A DNA stretch of 64,000 nucleotides from Pleomorphochaeta sp. (GCA_028532815.1 JAQQAS010000023.1:1-64000); one strand, 5' to 3'; counted from the first letter of the stretch, positions 9,018-19,091 are shown. Made by a program: numbers and translations. The notes: generated by a model from the letters alone, not told the origin.

Positions 9018-9938
9018 ATGGAACAAAACAGATACAGTAAAATATCAAATTATTTAAAAAAGCTTTCCTCTTATTTTGATGCAACTATATGTATAAAGGA
9101 CTTTTCAGGCTTTATTAGCCAAAATCAAGACTTTCATACAGCACTCTCTCCCTTTTTAATTCATGATAAGCCATATTGTAAATATTTAAAATCTGATTCT
9201 ACAGCAATGATGCACTGTCAATCACAAATCCCCTATATAATAAAAAAAAGTCATGAAAAAAGATGTAGTTTTTATGGAACTTGTCATGCAGGAATGTGGG
9301 AACTTGTCGTCCCTATAATACAAAATAATCACATAATTGGAGCTATATTATTTGGCTGCTATAAAGAAGAAAATATAGATGAAAAGAAAAATTATATTAG
9401 GGTAAGTAAACGATTTGAAAACCTAAAAATAGAAAAATTAGAAAAACTTTATCAATTGACAAGTAAAGTTCCTAAAGAAAATGATATAGACCTAATTCAA
9501 TCCTCCCTTGAAGTGATTGCCAATGAAATAGTCTTGTTACAAGAAGATAATTATATTGACTCTTCAATCCATAAGAAAGAAGACAATAGCCCCTACGATA
9601 GTATGGTAATGAATGCAATTGATTATATGAAAAGTCATATGAAAGAAAAAATAAGTCTCAATGATATAGCTTCTTACTGTAATTATAGTCCTTCTTATTT
9701 ATCCCACCATTTTAAGAAAATTGTTGGAGTGAATATAAATGTATATATAAATAAAATGAAAGTAGAACATTCAAAGAATCATCTATTAAAGACAGATGAT
9801 ACACTCTCAACTATAGCAGAAGAATTAGGATTTAGTGATGTATCATATTACAGTAGAATATTTACAAAGATCTGTGGAATATCGCCTGGTAAATTTAGAG
9901 AAAAATATATAAGAGTGGTAAAAAATGAAAGATTATAA
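9018..9938 (+). CDS. AraC-family regulator with PocR sensory domain
   Basis: A 306-residue transcription factor. Residues about 10-170 match the PocR ligand-binding domain, with its Cys pattern YCKYLK, MHCQ, RCSFYG and CHAGMWELVVPI. Residues about 195-295 form a double helix-turn-helix AraC DNA-binding domain (SLNDIASYCNYSPSYLSHHF and TLSTIAEELGFSDVSYYSR). It is transcribed divergently from the FAD oxidoreductase/sugar ABC operon and is the likely activator of it. The start matches the N-terminus of the downstream paralogue. The promoter is predicted to give a leaderless mRNA. The inducer is unknown; PocR domains elsewhere are linked to small diols and related compounds. Confidence 0.87.
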   Translation: MEQNRYSKISNYLKKLSSYFDATICIKDFSGFISQNQDFHTALSPFLIHDKPYCKYLKSDSTAMMHCQSQIPYIIKKSHEKRCSFYGTCHAGMWELVVPIIQNNHIIGAILFGCYKEENIDEKKNYIRVSKRFENLKIEKLEKLYQLTSKVPKENDIDLIQSSLEVIANEIVLLQEDNYIDSSIHKKEDNSPYDSMVMNAIDYMKSHMKEKISLNDIASYCNYSPSYLSHHFKKIVGVNINVYINKMKVEHSKNHLLKTDDTLSTIAEELGFSDVSYYSRIFTKICGISPGKFREKYIRVVKNERL

Positions 9939-10794
9939 AAAAGCAGTGCAATATATAGAATTTCTAAAAAGAACCTATGGCCTTGATATCACAATAAAAG
10001 ATTATAAAGGATTTGTTTATGAAAATGAAGAAATGGAATTCTCTCTAAGGCCATATCTAGCCCATACTAATCCATATTGTATGTATGTAAAAGAAAAAGA
10101 AGAATCCTATAATAAATGTTTAAATAATAATAAAGAGTTAATAGAAGAATGTAAGAGAAAAGACTATTTCTTTCATATATGTCATGCCGGAATCTGTGAA
10201 TTAATAATTCCGATAAAAGAAGAAAAAACAGTATTTGGATCAATAAATATATCACATTTTGATTTATATCCAGATAAAACCAAAAAAGCTATTGAATTAA
10301 CATTTGAAAAAGAAAGAAGAGAAGAAGGCAAAAGAAAATTTAAAATATTTGCAAGAAGTGCTTATGTAGAAAGTTCAACTCTAATCCCAAGCTTAGAACT
10401 ATTATCACAGTATTTATTATTATTAATACAAAAAATACCATTAAACAAAGAACAACAAGAAGAACTTAAAGAAAAACAACTAAGAGCATATATAAAAAAT
10501 AATATATCGAAAAAAATAGTTGCCGATGATATTATTTCAAATCTAAATATAAATAGAACTCAATTAAACACTTTGATACGAACAAAAGATGTTAAAAATT
10601 TAAGAGATTACATAAATACAATAAGAATTGAGATGAGTGAAAAGCTATTATTAGAAACAAAAAAAACACCAAAAGAAATAGCACTTTCTCTTGGCTTTAA
10701 AGGTTATAGACACTTTGAGAATATATTTACAGCTAAATTAAATATATCCCCAAAAGATTATAGAAAGTACTATAAGAATGAGAAATATTATTAA
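9925..10794 (+). CDS. Second PocR-AraC regulator, divergent paralogue
   Basis: A 289-residue protein that overlaps the preceding gene by 14 bp and resembles it throughout. The PocR-type domain has YCMYVK, YNKC, EECKRK and CHAGICELIIPI. The C-terminal AraC-type domain is more degenerate in its first helix-turn-helix but keeps a recognisable second one (TPKEIALSLGFKGYRHFENIF). The overlap implies translational coupling, so the two probably act together, perhaps as a heterodimer or as sensor pairs for related ligands. No separate promoter is needed. Confidence 0.82.
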   Translation: MKDYKKAVQYIEFLKRTYGLDITIKDYKGFVYENEEMEFSLRPYLAHTNPYCMYVKEKEESYNKCLNNNKELIEECKRKDYFFHICHAGICELIIPIKEEKTVFGSINISHFDLYPDKTKKAIELTFEKERREEGKRKFKIFARSAYVESSTLIPSLELLSQYLLLLIQKIPLNKEQQEELKEKQLRAYIKNNISKKIVADDIISNLNINRTQLNTLIRTKDVKNLRDYINTIRIEMSEKLLLETKKTPKEIALSLGFKGYRHFENIFTAKLNISPKDYRKYYKNEKYY

Positions 10795-10938
10795 AATATT
10801 TAAAAGTAATATTTGATTCAAATACTAAATGAATACTTTTAGTTGTTAAACAATAAAAAAAAGAGTGTAAAATTAAAGTTTAAAGAAAATAGAGAATGAT
10901 ACTATTTAAATAAAAATTCACTTGAATATAATCCGTAT

Positions 10939-11952
10939 TTAAATTGATTTAAGCCAATTAGCAGTAGACTCTCTAATAATAATTTCAGTTTCTAACTTCA
11001 TAGATTCTAAAGGACTTTCTTCCTTGTTAATTCTTTGAATTAACATAGAACAACTATATATACCAAGTTGATACTTAGGTTGGCTAACAGATGTTATAGT
11101 TGGAGAAGTCATATAAGTTAAAAAAATATTATCAAAACCAATTACAGCAATATCATTAGGAACATTTAAATGATTCTGTTTAATAGTTTTAATAGCTGCA
11201 ATAGCATAAATATCACTAACAGCAAAAATCGCATCAGGCCTATTCTTCCTATTAATAAGTTGATGACAAGTAGCACAGGCAATATCATAATTAATCTTTG
11301 GAATTTCACAGATTAGATTATAATCTAAAGGGATATCAGCTGAAATGAGAGATTGTTGGTACCCAATCAATCTATCTTTTGCATATTTATATTCCAAAGG
11401 ACCATTTAAAATAGCAATTTTTCTCCTCCCTAAAGAAATCAAATAATCAACAGCCTTTTTACTAGCTTGAATATCATCAATACTTACATATGGTAGAGAT
11501 AGGGCAGTATTGTGCTCCCCGCATTGAATAACAGGAACAACATTATTAATTTCTTCTAAAAGATTAGTTGGAATAATATTAGTAGTTATTAAACCAGCTG
11601 CATTAGATGTCTTTAACATATCAATAAAATTATTAATACTTCTCTCGTTAATAACATCTTCACTAATTAAAAGACTATACCTATTTCTATTAGCACAATC
11701 TTTAGCCCCAGCTATGATTTCAGAATATATAGGATTGATGAGGGATGGAATATTAAAAATAATAACATTGTTTTCAATACTCTTTTTATTATCAATAAAA
11801 GAAGAATCCATACCAAGCTTTTGCATAGCTTCTAAAATTTTCTCTCTAGTTTCCTTTTTTACACTGAACGGTTTATTCATAAACCTGCTAATAGTTGCAA
11901 TAGAAACATTAGATAAAGTGGATATTTCATTATAAGTTGCTTTCTTATTCAT
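10939..11952 (-). CDS. LacI-family transcriptional regulator
   Basis: A 337-residue repressor. The helix-turn-helix (TYNEISTLSNVSIATISRFM) is at residues 5-24, followed by the hinge helix and a periplasmic-binding-protein-like sugar-sensing core. Core signatures are VPVIQCGEH, YVSIDDIQASKKAVDYL and PDAIFAVSDIYAIAAI. No Shine-Dalgarno precedes the ATG. TATAAA lies 9 nt upstream, so the message may have almost no leader. It is divergent from a broken sugar-binding lipoprotein gene, probably its former target, so it may now be an orphan or act elsewhere. Confidence 0.87.
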   Translation of the reverse strand: MNKKATYNEISTLSNVSIATISRFMNKPFSVKKETREKILEAMQKLGMDSSFIDNKKSIENNVIIFNIPSLINPIYSEIIAGAKDCANRNRYSLLISEDVINERSINNFIDMLKTSNAAGLITTNIIPTNLLEEINNVVPVIQCGEHNTALSLPYVSIDDIQASKKAVDYLISLGRRKIAILNGPLEYKYAKDRLIGYQQSLISADIPLDYNLICEIPKINYDIACATCHQLINRKNRPDAIFAVSDIYAIAAIKTIKQNHLNVPNDIAVIGFDNIFLTYMTSPTITSVSQPKYQLGIYSCSMLIQRINKEESPLESMKLETEIIIRESTANWLKSI

Positions 11953-12152
11953 ATATTTAAGTTTATAAGCTTTTTTTTAAAAGTAAAGATAATTTAAACA
12001 TATTGAATAATTTTCACAAATTTCTGAAAAATATTAAGTAAAACTAGAAATATTTTCAAAAAAACTGATATAACAGCCTATAAATAATAATTAATTGACA
12101 ATTTTTCAAAATGAACTTAACTGAAACAAAAGGTTATAGGGAAAGATCATTT

Positions 12153-13099
12153 ATGAAAAAAAATCTAGTAAAGATTATATTAATTATATTACTCTCAGTG
12201 ACTATCATACCAAGTTGTAAAATAAACCTAATAGGTCAAACTAAATATAAAGTTGGAATATTAATACCGGAAGTTTCAAATGGTAAAATCTCTAAAATGG
12301 CATACAGTGCAGCAAAAAGATGTGAAGAATTATCTAATCAAATAGATTATAAAATATATACAGCATCAAATAAGGAAATGATGAAAGAACAACTTGCTGA
12401 TTTACTACTATGGGATGTTGATTTAATAGTTATATTTCCAAACTGGATAGAAATGAAAATACCAATACAAAAAGCAATTGATGAAGGGGTAGTTGTAGTT
12501 AATTTTGATATATCAATAGATATTGATGGATGTTACAAAGTAACAGTTGATAATAAAGATATAGGAGTTCAAGAAGTTCATTATATAATTAATAAAGTTG
12601 GAGATAACTCAACAATTTTAATACTAGAAAATCCTACATCAAAAACTGTTACGAAATTAAGAAAACAATGGTTTTTAGAAACAATAAACAACATTGCTCC
12701 AAAAACAATGATACTAACTTATGAAACAACATATACAAAAGAAGGTAGATTAAAAGATATGACTGATTTATTACAATCTAATAAACACATAGATGCAATC
12801 TACTCAATGGATAATGAAACAAGTAAGAGATTATTACAAGAATTGAAAATGCAAATAGAAGAGATATTAAAGTTATAACAGGAGCCCTTAACTATAAAGA
12901 ATACCTAAATATAACTTTTTTATAAAATAATCATTCTATTCCAATTGCCCTCTATCCTCCAACAATAGTAAGAGATGCTATTGATATGGGAATAAGCGTA
13001 TTAAACAAAGAAGAAGTACCTACTATAAAAATCATACCAACAAGAATTGTCGATATGACTAACTATAAAGATTATTTAGATGAAAATAGCCAATACTAA
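12153..13099 (+). pseudogene. Frameshifted sugar-binding lipoprotein (RbsB-like)
   Basis: The intact part begins MKKNLVKIILIILLSVTIIP then SC, a lipoprotein signal with lipobox Cys. A periplasmic-binding domain of the ribose/galactose type follows (KVGILIPEV, DLIVIFPNW, VVVNFDIS). The open frame stops at 12878. The family sequence resumes in another frame at about 12846 (RRDIKVITGALNYKEYL), then in a third from about 12928 to the stop at 13099 (ending IVDMTNYKDYLDENSQY). Two frameshifts thus remove the C-terminal lobe from the main product. The start at 12153 is preferred over 12111 because the signal peptide begins there. No permease genes follow. Confidence 0.8.
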
Positions 13100-13362
13100 A
13101 GAAATAAGAAGAAAAGTAAAAGGAATTAATTACAAATTATCTTAAACAATTGGATAGTAAGATAGAATTAGAGAAACCTCTTAATTTAGGGGGTAATAAA
13201 CAAAATCTTTGTTTTAGATGTTAATTTGTTTTGATATAAAATTGAAAATAATAAGGCTATATTATTCAGTTTGATATAATAATAGTTTTAATTAAAAAGG
13301 CATTTGATCAATTTTAATTGAGTAAAAGAAAAGCTTTTTAAAATATTTTTTTATAAAATAAA
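13100..13362. other. Intergenic stretch without a recognisable gene
   Basis: Directly after the broken binding-protein gene. Only short AT-rich frames are present and no homologous fragment was recognised. With the adjacent terminator and trailer it makes about 380 bp without a gene. Confidence 0.4.
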
Positions 13363-13396
13363 AAGACCATTCTTTTCAAAAGAAAAAAATGATCTT
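13363..13396 (-). terminator. Rho-independent terminator of the barrel-protein gene
   Basis: On the minus strand AAGATCATT and AATGGTCTT form the base of a hairpin, with a CTTTT/AAAAG inner stem, followed directly by TTTTTATTTT. It lies about 85 nt past the stop at 13480. Confidence 0.65.
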
Positions 13397-13479
13397 GTAG
13401 TATATCAAATTAATTTAAATTCATAAGTTAAAATTACAAAGTCTAAATTTTAATCGAATATAAAAGTAATCAAGTAATT

Positions 13480-14106
13480 TTATAAAATATAAGTTGCCCC
13501 AATATTAGCAGAAACACCTGATGCGAAAAAATCATCAGTAGTTCCTGACTCAGAACCATATGATGAATTAGTAAAGTAATATTCTACAAAGTCGTAATTT
13601 ACTTTAAAATTTACATCTAAGTATAAATCTGATCCTAATGAAGTTTTAATTCCACTAGATGCAAAAACACCAAAATCATAGGTAAGAGCAGATACATAAT
13701 CGTTACTTAATAAAACCATGTTTGCATGAAGCCCAAAGCAGCTATAAATAGTGCTTTTATCACTTAACTTTCTAGAAAAAGTTAACCCTGTAGATAAATC
13801 TTGAATAAAAGTAGTATCAAATAAAGAACTCATATTAGTGCCACCAGAAGATTCAATAGATGGGAAAAGGTAAGAAAGATAGGTTGTAAAAGATAAATTA
13901 TCACTACCTTTAATAGTATCTTCACCTTTAAAAGTTATGTTTTGTCCAAAAAGATAATAAGAAGTATCACCATCACTTGTATAAGTATAATGGCTATAAC
14001 CAGTACCAAGACCTAAATAATGCGTTACATTTTCTTCTTTTGCATCAAGAGCAAAAATAGAGACAGAGACGAACAATAAGATCACCAAAAGTTGTAGTTT
14101 TTTCAC
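13480..14106 (-). CDS. Small outer-membrane beta-barrel-like protein
   Basis: A 208-residue protein with a clear signal peptide (MKKLQLLVILLFVSVSIFA, cleavage before LDAKEEN). The mature part is rich in Gly, Ser, Tyr and alternating hydrophobic residues (YLGLGTGYSHYTYT, LDVNFKVNYDFVEYYF), and it ends in a strand-like NIGATYIL. This pattern fits an 8-stranded outer-membrane barrel, but no named family was recognised. The GTG start at 14106 is supported by AGGAG 5 nt upstream. It stands alone with its own terminator. Location in the outer membrane is inferred. Confidence 0.65.
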   Translation of the reverse strand: MKKLQLLVILLFVSVSIFALDAKEENVTHYLGLGTGYSHYTYTSDGDTSYYLFGQNITFKGEDTIKGSDNLSFTTYLSYLFPSIESSGGTNMSSLFDTTFIQDLSTGLTFSRKLSDKSTIYSCFGLHANMVLLSNDYVSALTYDFGVFASSGIKTSLGSDLYLDVNFKVNYDFVEYYFTNSSYGSESGTTDDFFASGVSANIGATYIL

Positions 14107-15281
14107 AATAGCTCCTTTTATAATATGTGAATAATTTTTAAGAAATTACAAATATAAAAGTTTAATTGTATTAATATATTAATAGATGAAACTATTTATT
14201 TGTAATAAAGCTAATTATTATGGAACTCTATAAAATAAGCAATACATTATAACAAATAAAAAGAAAAAAATAACAATAGTCAATTTATTGTAATTTAACG
14301 GTATGAAATATTTACTTGATTGAAATATAATAGAATAAACTACACCTAGAAGCTTTAATTCTATAAAATGCACACAAGTATATTAAGATTGAGAAATAAT
14401 ATCATCAATAAATCCTAAGTTACCTAATTTTTTTTTAAATACTACTATCTTAAAATTCATGTAATTGATAATGGATAAGCTATGAAGGCTTAGATATCAA
14501 TCTCAAGCAAATCTTTAACTAAAAAAACTAATACATCTAAATAATAACTAGCCTTAATGATATAGCTCTATTAAATACAGAAATCGATCCACTTAATAAA
14601 ACTATAAAATTAAACAAAAAAATTAAGAGCTAGTTATTATTTTCAATCAATGTATTTTAGAAATTTAAAGAGCTAATTCAAATAAATAATAATTGTCTCT
14701 CATAAAAAATGAAAAAAAGCATTAAACAGATTTAGAAAAAGAACAATATTTGATTAAATTATAAGAAAAATTAACACACTTCTAATAAAGGTTCAAATTT
14801 CAAAATAAGCTACCATACAAGATATGAAAATTAAAACAATTTAACATATAAAAGTGAGACAATTTATACAACCTAAAATGTAATAAATTTACATACAAAT
14901 GTACAAATTTTCATAAGTGTTAGAAGAGTGTTAAATCTGAATTATGTTATATTCCTATAAAAAAAATTTTTATTCCATAATATTTTTCTTAAAATATTAA
15001 AAATAACAATCTAGTTAAAAAACCAAGATAATAATAATAGACATTTTTGTATTATATAATAACTTCTTTACTAACAAAAAATAAGATTAAAATCCTATAA
15101 GTTATTAGGTAATTAATAAAACTAAAAAACTACAAATTAAAATGAATTAACATCCTAAAATTGTTATATATATTAATATATGTAATGTAACAAATGTTAA
15201 TATTAAGTGTTAATTATATTGCAAGAGAAATAGTTTTAGGTTATTATTTTCTACGATAATTATGAGGGATTTATTTATATT

Positions 15282-15308
15282 TTAAGACAAAGTAGGAGAT
15301 TGTCTTAA
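15282..15308 (+). other. Stem-loop with AGGAG-containing loop in polysaccharide leader
   Basis: TTAAGACAA / TTGTCTTAA, 9 perfect base pairs, enclose the loop AGTAGGAGA about 300 nt upstream of the first polysaccharide gene. It could be part of an untranslated leader. Function is unknown. Confidence 0.35.
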
Positions 15309-15451
15309 ATAATGTTGCTTTGATATCTGGTTAGATTTCTTGCTTTTTCTTAATATTATAATTTTCCTTTGTAATTTATAAAAAATATTTCAAAACCTTT
15401 AGTATACGCTGATAAGTCGCGGTATTAAAATTTGAATAAATTATAAAAATT

Positions 15452-15475
15452 AATACAGGAAAACCTTTCTGTATT
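15452..15475 (+). other. Stem-loop in polysaccharide leader, attenuator-like
   Basis: AATACAG / CTGTATT with an inner AGG/CCT pair, followed by GGCCTTTTA. It lies 127 nt upstream of the ATG at 15602. The short T-run is weak for a terminator, so an attenuator role is only possible. Confidence 0.3.
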
Positions 15476-15601
15476 GGCCTTTTATAAACTAAACAAATTT
15501 TAATAACTAATAAACTTCTTCTGAAACATTTTAAAAAAAACTACATTCCCTAAAAATACATAGCTTCAGAATTACATATTACCTAAGGAAAACACTAATT
15601 T

Positions 15602-17425
15602 ATGAATTCAAGAAAACTAAGAATAGCAATATTAATGAGCATTGATATAATCTGCTTTATAGCAGCATTAATATTATCAATGTTTATAGTACATGGATTT
15701 AAAACACCATTTAGCATTAATACATTAATAATATTCTTAGTTCAAATAATTAGCTTTTTTATATTTAAAGTTTATAGAGTAAGACTATTAGATAGTTCAA
15801 TAGAACTAGCTGTTAGAGGAGCCTCAACAATACTAGCTAGTATAATAGGGTTTTTAATAGTTTATCAAATAGACATATTTAATATAACAACATTTAGAGT
15901 ATTAATAAGTTATTCATTTCTTTCATACTTCTTTACAATGGGATATAGAGTCCTCTATAGATTTATGATGAATACCCATGATAGAAGAAACTATGGAGGA
16001 AATACAGCTACAACAGATTGTAGAAAAACAGCCCTAGTATATGGAGCTGGAGAAATAGGAAAAGCCCTAGCAAGACAATCAACAAAAGGAAAACTAGATT
16101 ATAATATAATTGGCTTTATAGATGATGATAAAATTAAGAAAGGAACACTAATACTAAATAGACAAGTATATGGAAATATAAAAGATCTAGAAAACGTATT
16201 AGTATCTACAAAAGTTAAAACACTAATAATTGCAGTAACAGAACTTTCTGCAGAGAAAATGCAAGAAGCAGTAAGTAGTGCAAACTCAATAAATGTAGAA
16301 GTTAAAATAGTACCATCCCTTTTTGAGTTAGAAAACTCAAATAAACAACCAATAGATTTAAGAAGCATAGACTACAAAGACTTACTTGGAAGAAAACTCA
16401 TTGAAATAGATAAAGAACCAATTAGAGAAATGATAGAAGGCAAAGTAGTACTAGTAACAGGAGCCTGTGGATCTATAGGAAGTGAAATCTCTAGACAAGC
16501 TAGAAGTTATAACCCTAAAAAACTAATATTACTTGATATAGATGAAAGCTCTTTACACGACAGTGCACTAAGATTACTAAATTACAAAGCAGAGTGGAGT
16601 GATGAAGTAGTACCAGTACTTTGTGATATAAAGAACAAAGAGAAAATAGATAAAATAATTGAACAATATAAACCAGATATAATCTTCCACGCAGCAGCTT
16701 ATAAACACGTACCACTTATCCAACTATATCCAGAAGAAGGAATTAGAACAAACGTAGGTGGATCTTTTAACGTATTAAGCAGTGCAGCAAAACATAAGGT
16801 TAAAAAAGTAGTAGTTATAAGCACAGACAAGGCTGTTAACCCAACCAACGTAATGGGAGCTACAAAGAGAATGGTAGAACTAGAAGCTGCCATGCTTAAT
16901 GAAGAAAACCCTGATACAGAATATGTATGTGTAAGATTTGGAAACGTATTAGGTTCACGTGGTTCAATGCTTCCACTATTTATTGAAGAAATCCAAGCAG
17001 GAGTTCCAATAACAGTTACAGATAAAAAGATTATCAGATACTTTATGGCAATACCAGAAGCAGTCTCCCTAGTATTCTTAGCAGGATCAATTGGAAAAGG
17101 TGGAGAAGTCATGGTACTAGATATGGGACAACCAATAAACATCTATGAATTTGCTAAAAAACTAATAAACATGTACGGAGACCCAAACAAAAATAAAATA
17201 ACCATAACAGGCCTTAGACCAGGAGAAAAGATGTATGAGGAACTTCTAGCAAACAAAGACAACACTATACCAACCTCAAACAAGCTAATCTTCAAAGCAA
17301 AAGTAACAGGATCCTTAAACAAAGAAGAATTCAAACAAACAATAACACAAGTAAATAAATTATCTCCAGATACATTAAAGAATTGGGTAAAAGATACAGT
17401 TGCTGAGTTTAATGAAAAGAAATAG
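15602..17425 (+). CDS. NDP-sugar 4,6-dehydratase, PglF/CapD/WbpM type
   Basis: A 607-residue membrane-anchored enzyme that starts synthesis of a modified UDP-sugar (probably UDP-GlcNAc 4,6- or 5-inverting dehydration) for the polysaccharide. Four membrane helices occupy residues about 7-120. A first nucleotide-fold domain has YGAGEIG (147-153). The catalytic SDR domain begins VLVTGACGSIGSEIS (283-297) and carries STDKAVNPTNVMGATKR, where Met replaces the catalytic Tyr (MGATK), as is typical of this large-enzyme subgroup. Length agrees with WbpM/CapD homologues. It is the first gene of the locus, with AAGGA about 11 nt upstream. Codon use is strongly A-rich (ATA, AGA), unlike the downstream glycosyltransferase genes. 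Confidence 0.9.
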   Translation: MNSRKLRIAILMSIDIICFIAALILSMFIVHGFKTPFSINTLIIFLVQIISFFIFKVYRVRLLDSSIELAVRGASTILASIIGFLIVYQIDIFNITTFRVLISYSFLSYFFTMGYRVLYRFMMNTHDRRNYGGNTATTDCRKTALVYGAGEIGKALARQSTKGKLDYNIIGFIDDDKIKKGTLILNRQVYGNIKDLENVLVSTKVKTLIIAVTELSAEKMQEAVSSANSINVEVKIVPSLFELENSNKQPIDLRSIDYKDLLGRKLIEIDKEPIREMIEGKVVLVTGACGSIGSEISRQARSYNPKKLILLDIDESSLHDSALRLLNYKAEWSDEVVPVLCDIKNKEKIDKIIEQYKPDIIFHAAAYKHVPLIQLYPEEGIRTNVGGSFNVLSSAAKHKVKKVVVISTDKAVNPTNVMGATKRMVELEAAMLNEENPDTEYVCVRFGNVLGSRGSMLPLFIEEIQAGVPITVTDKKIIRYFMAIPEAVSLVFLAGSIGKGGEVMVLDMGQPINIYEFAKKLINMYGDPNKNKITITGLRPGEKMYEELLANKDNTIPTSNKLIFKAKVTGSLNKEEFKQTITQVNKLSPDTLKNWVKDTVAEFNEKK

Positions 17426-17617
17426 AAATAATCATAAAATCAATTAAATTAAAAAAAACTAATAGTTAAACAAAATAACAAAAAAAAATAGTTAAAACTA
17501 AAAATATTATATTTCTTAATCAAATAAAAATATCTAAAAGATAAAATAACTTTGCTACCCCTATAAGAAAAAGCTAATAAGAACATAATAAGTAATTGAA
17601 ATAATCAAGGTGTAAAT

Positions 17618-18223
17618 ATGAAATTATATTTAGTAATAAAAAGATTAATAGACATAATCCTTTCATTATTAGGATTAATAATATTATCACCAATATTTTT
17701 AGTACTTATAATTTCAATTAAACTAGACTCTAAAGGTCCAGTATTATTTAAACAAAAAAGAGTTAAAATACATAAAACCCATTTTAACATATTAAAGTTT
17801 AGAACAATGAGAATAGATACACCAAATGATGTACCAACTCATATGTTAGAAAATCCAGATCAGTGGATTACAAAGGTCGGTAAATTCCTAAGAAAAACAT
17901 CTTTAGATGAATTACCACAAATAATAAATATATTAAAAGGTGATATGTCCATTATAGGACCTAGACCTGCACTTTGGAATCAGTATGATCTAATTGCAGA
18001 AAGAGATAAATATAATGCGAATGATGTTCCAGTTGGATTAACTGGTTGGGCACAAATAAACGGTAGAGATGAACTACCAATAGATGTAAAAGCTAAACTA
18101 GATGGAGAATATACCAAAAAGATTAGCTTTTTATTTGATTTAAAATGTTTCTTCGGAACAATTTTTTCAGTATTGAGAACTGATGGAGTTGTAGAAGGAG
18201 GAACTGGTTCATTAAATAAATAA
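17618..18223 (+). CDS. Sugar transferase, PglC-like initiating phosphoglycosyl transferase
   Basis: A 201-residue monotopic enzyme that moves a sugar-1-phosphate from a nucleotide sugar to undecaprenyl phosphate, the first membrane step of glycan assembly. One re-entrant helix lies at residues about 10-33. The bacterial sugar transferase core follows: GPVLFKQKRV, FNILKFRTMR, the catalytic Asp-Glu pair in KTSLDELPQI, and MSIIGPRPA. Its small size resembles PglC more than the large WbaP/WcaJ enzymes. AAGGTG precedes the ATG. A gap of 192 bp separates it from the dehydratase gene; the next gene follows by 16 bp. Confidence 0.9.
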   Translation: MKLYLVIKRLIDIILSLLGLIILSPIFLVLIISIKLDSKGPVLFKQKRVKIHKTHFNILKFRTMRIDTPNDVPTHMLENPDQWITKVGKFLRKTSLDELPQIINILKGDMSIIGPRPALWNQYDLIAERDKYNANDVPVGLTGWAQINGRDELPIDVKAKLDGEYTKKISFLFDLKCFFGTIFSVLRTDGVVEGGTGSLNK

Positions 18224-18239
18224 CCAATAGACAAAATTT

Positions 18240-19091
18240 ATGAAAAAGATATTAATTACAGGTGCAAATAGCTATATAGGGACAAGTGTAGAAAAATGGT
18301 TAATGAAAGAACCAGAAAACTACCAAGTAGATACCTTAGATATGCAAGATGAAAACTGGAGAGATTATGATTTTTCTCCATATGATACAGTATTCCATGT
18401 TGCAGGAATTGCTCATGTATCAGCTGATCCTAAATTAAAAGACTTGTATTATAAAGTAAATACAGATTTAACAATAGAAACAGCTAAAAAAGCAAAGAAT
18501 GAAAAAGTTAAACAATTTATCTTTATGAGTAGTATAATTGTTTATGGTGATAGTAGTTCTAAAGATAGAGTTATAACAAGAGAAACTATACCAACCCCTA
18601 GTAATTTCTATGGAGACAGCAAACTTCAAGCAGAGAAGGGGATAAAGCCACTTAGAGATGATAACTTTAAAGTGGTAATATTAAGACCTCCAATGATTTA
18701 TGGCCCAGGTTCAAAAGGAAACTATCCAAGACTTTCAAAGCTTGCACAGAAAACACCAATCTTCCCAGACTTCCCAAACCAAAGAAGTATGCTATTTATA
18801 GATAATCTCTGTGAATTTATAAAACTAATGATAGATAACAATGAAACAGGGCTATTCTTTCCTCAAAATAAAGAATATGTTTCAACCACAGATTTAGTAA
18901 AACAGATTGCAAAAGCTCATAATCATAAAATACTTTTTACAAAAATATTTAATCCATTCATAAAACTAATGTTTAAATCACAAATTATAAAAAAAATATT
19001 TGGAAACATGGTTTATAATCAAAATAATTACGAATGGAATCAAATCTCATTTAACTCATCAATTAAAAGAACAGAGGGACTAATATGTTAG
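18240..19091 (+). CDS. NAD-dependent sugar epimerase/dehydratase (SDR)
   Basis: A 283-residue extended SDR enzyme. The N-terminal NAD motif is LITGANSYIG. The catalytic tyrosine-lysine pair is YGDSKLQAEK preceded by SSIIVYGDSSS, and the substrate loop is RPPMIYGPGSKG. It probably makes or modifies the nucleotide sugar used by the adjacent PglC-like transferase. Genes coding a transferase and a 4-epimerase/4-reductase side by side are common in such loci. Its 3' end overlaps the next gene by 7 bp. Confidence 0.85.
   Translation: MKKILITGANSYIGTSVEKWLMKEPENYQVDTLDMQDENWRDYDFSPYDTVFHVAGIAHVSADPKLKDLYYKVNTDLTIETAKKAKNEKVKQFIFMSSIIVYGDSSSKDRVITRETIPTPSNFYGDSKLQAEKGIKPLRDDNFKVVILRPPMIYGPGSKGNYPRLSKLAQKTPIFPDFPNQRSMLFIDNLCEFIKLMIDNNETGLFFPQNKEYVSTTDLVKQIAKAHNHKILFTKIFNPFIKLMFKSQIIKKIFGNMVYNQNNYEWNQISFNSSIKRTEGLIC

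Larger units (their letters stand above)
14107..15601. other. 1.5-kb gene-free region upstream of the polysaccharide locus
   Basis: No credible ORF on either strand. The sequence is extremely AT-rich and contains three notable inverted repeats. One, at 14464-14501, has ATTGATA/TATCAAT with an inner AAGC/GCTT; the other two are listed separately. The first half may be a decayed gene; the last 350 bp may be a long leader of the polysaccharide operon. Confidence 0.45.
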
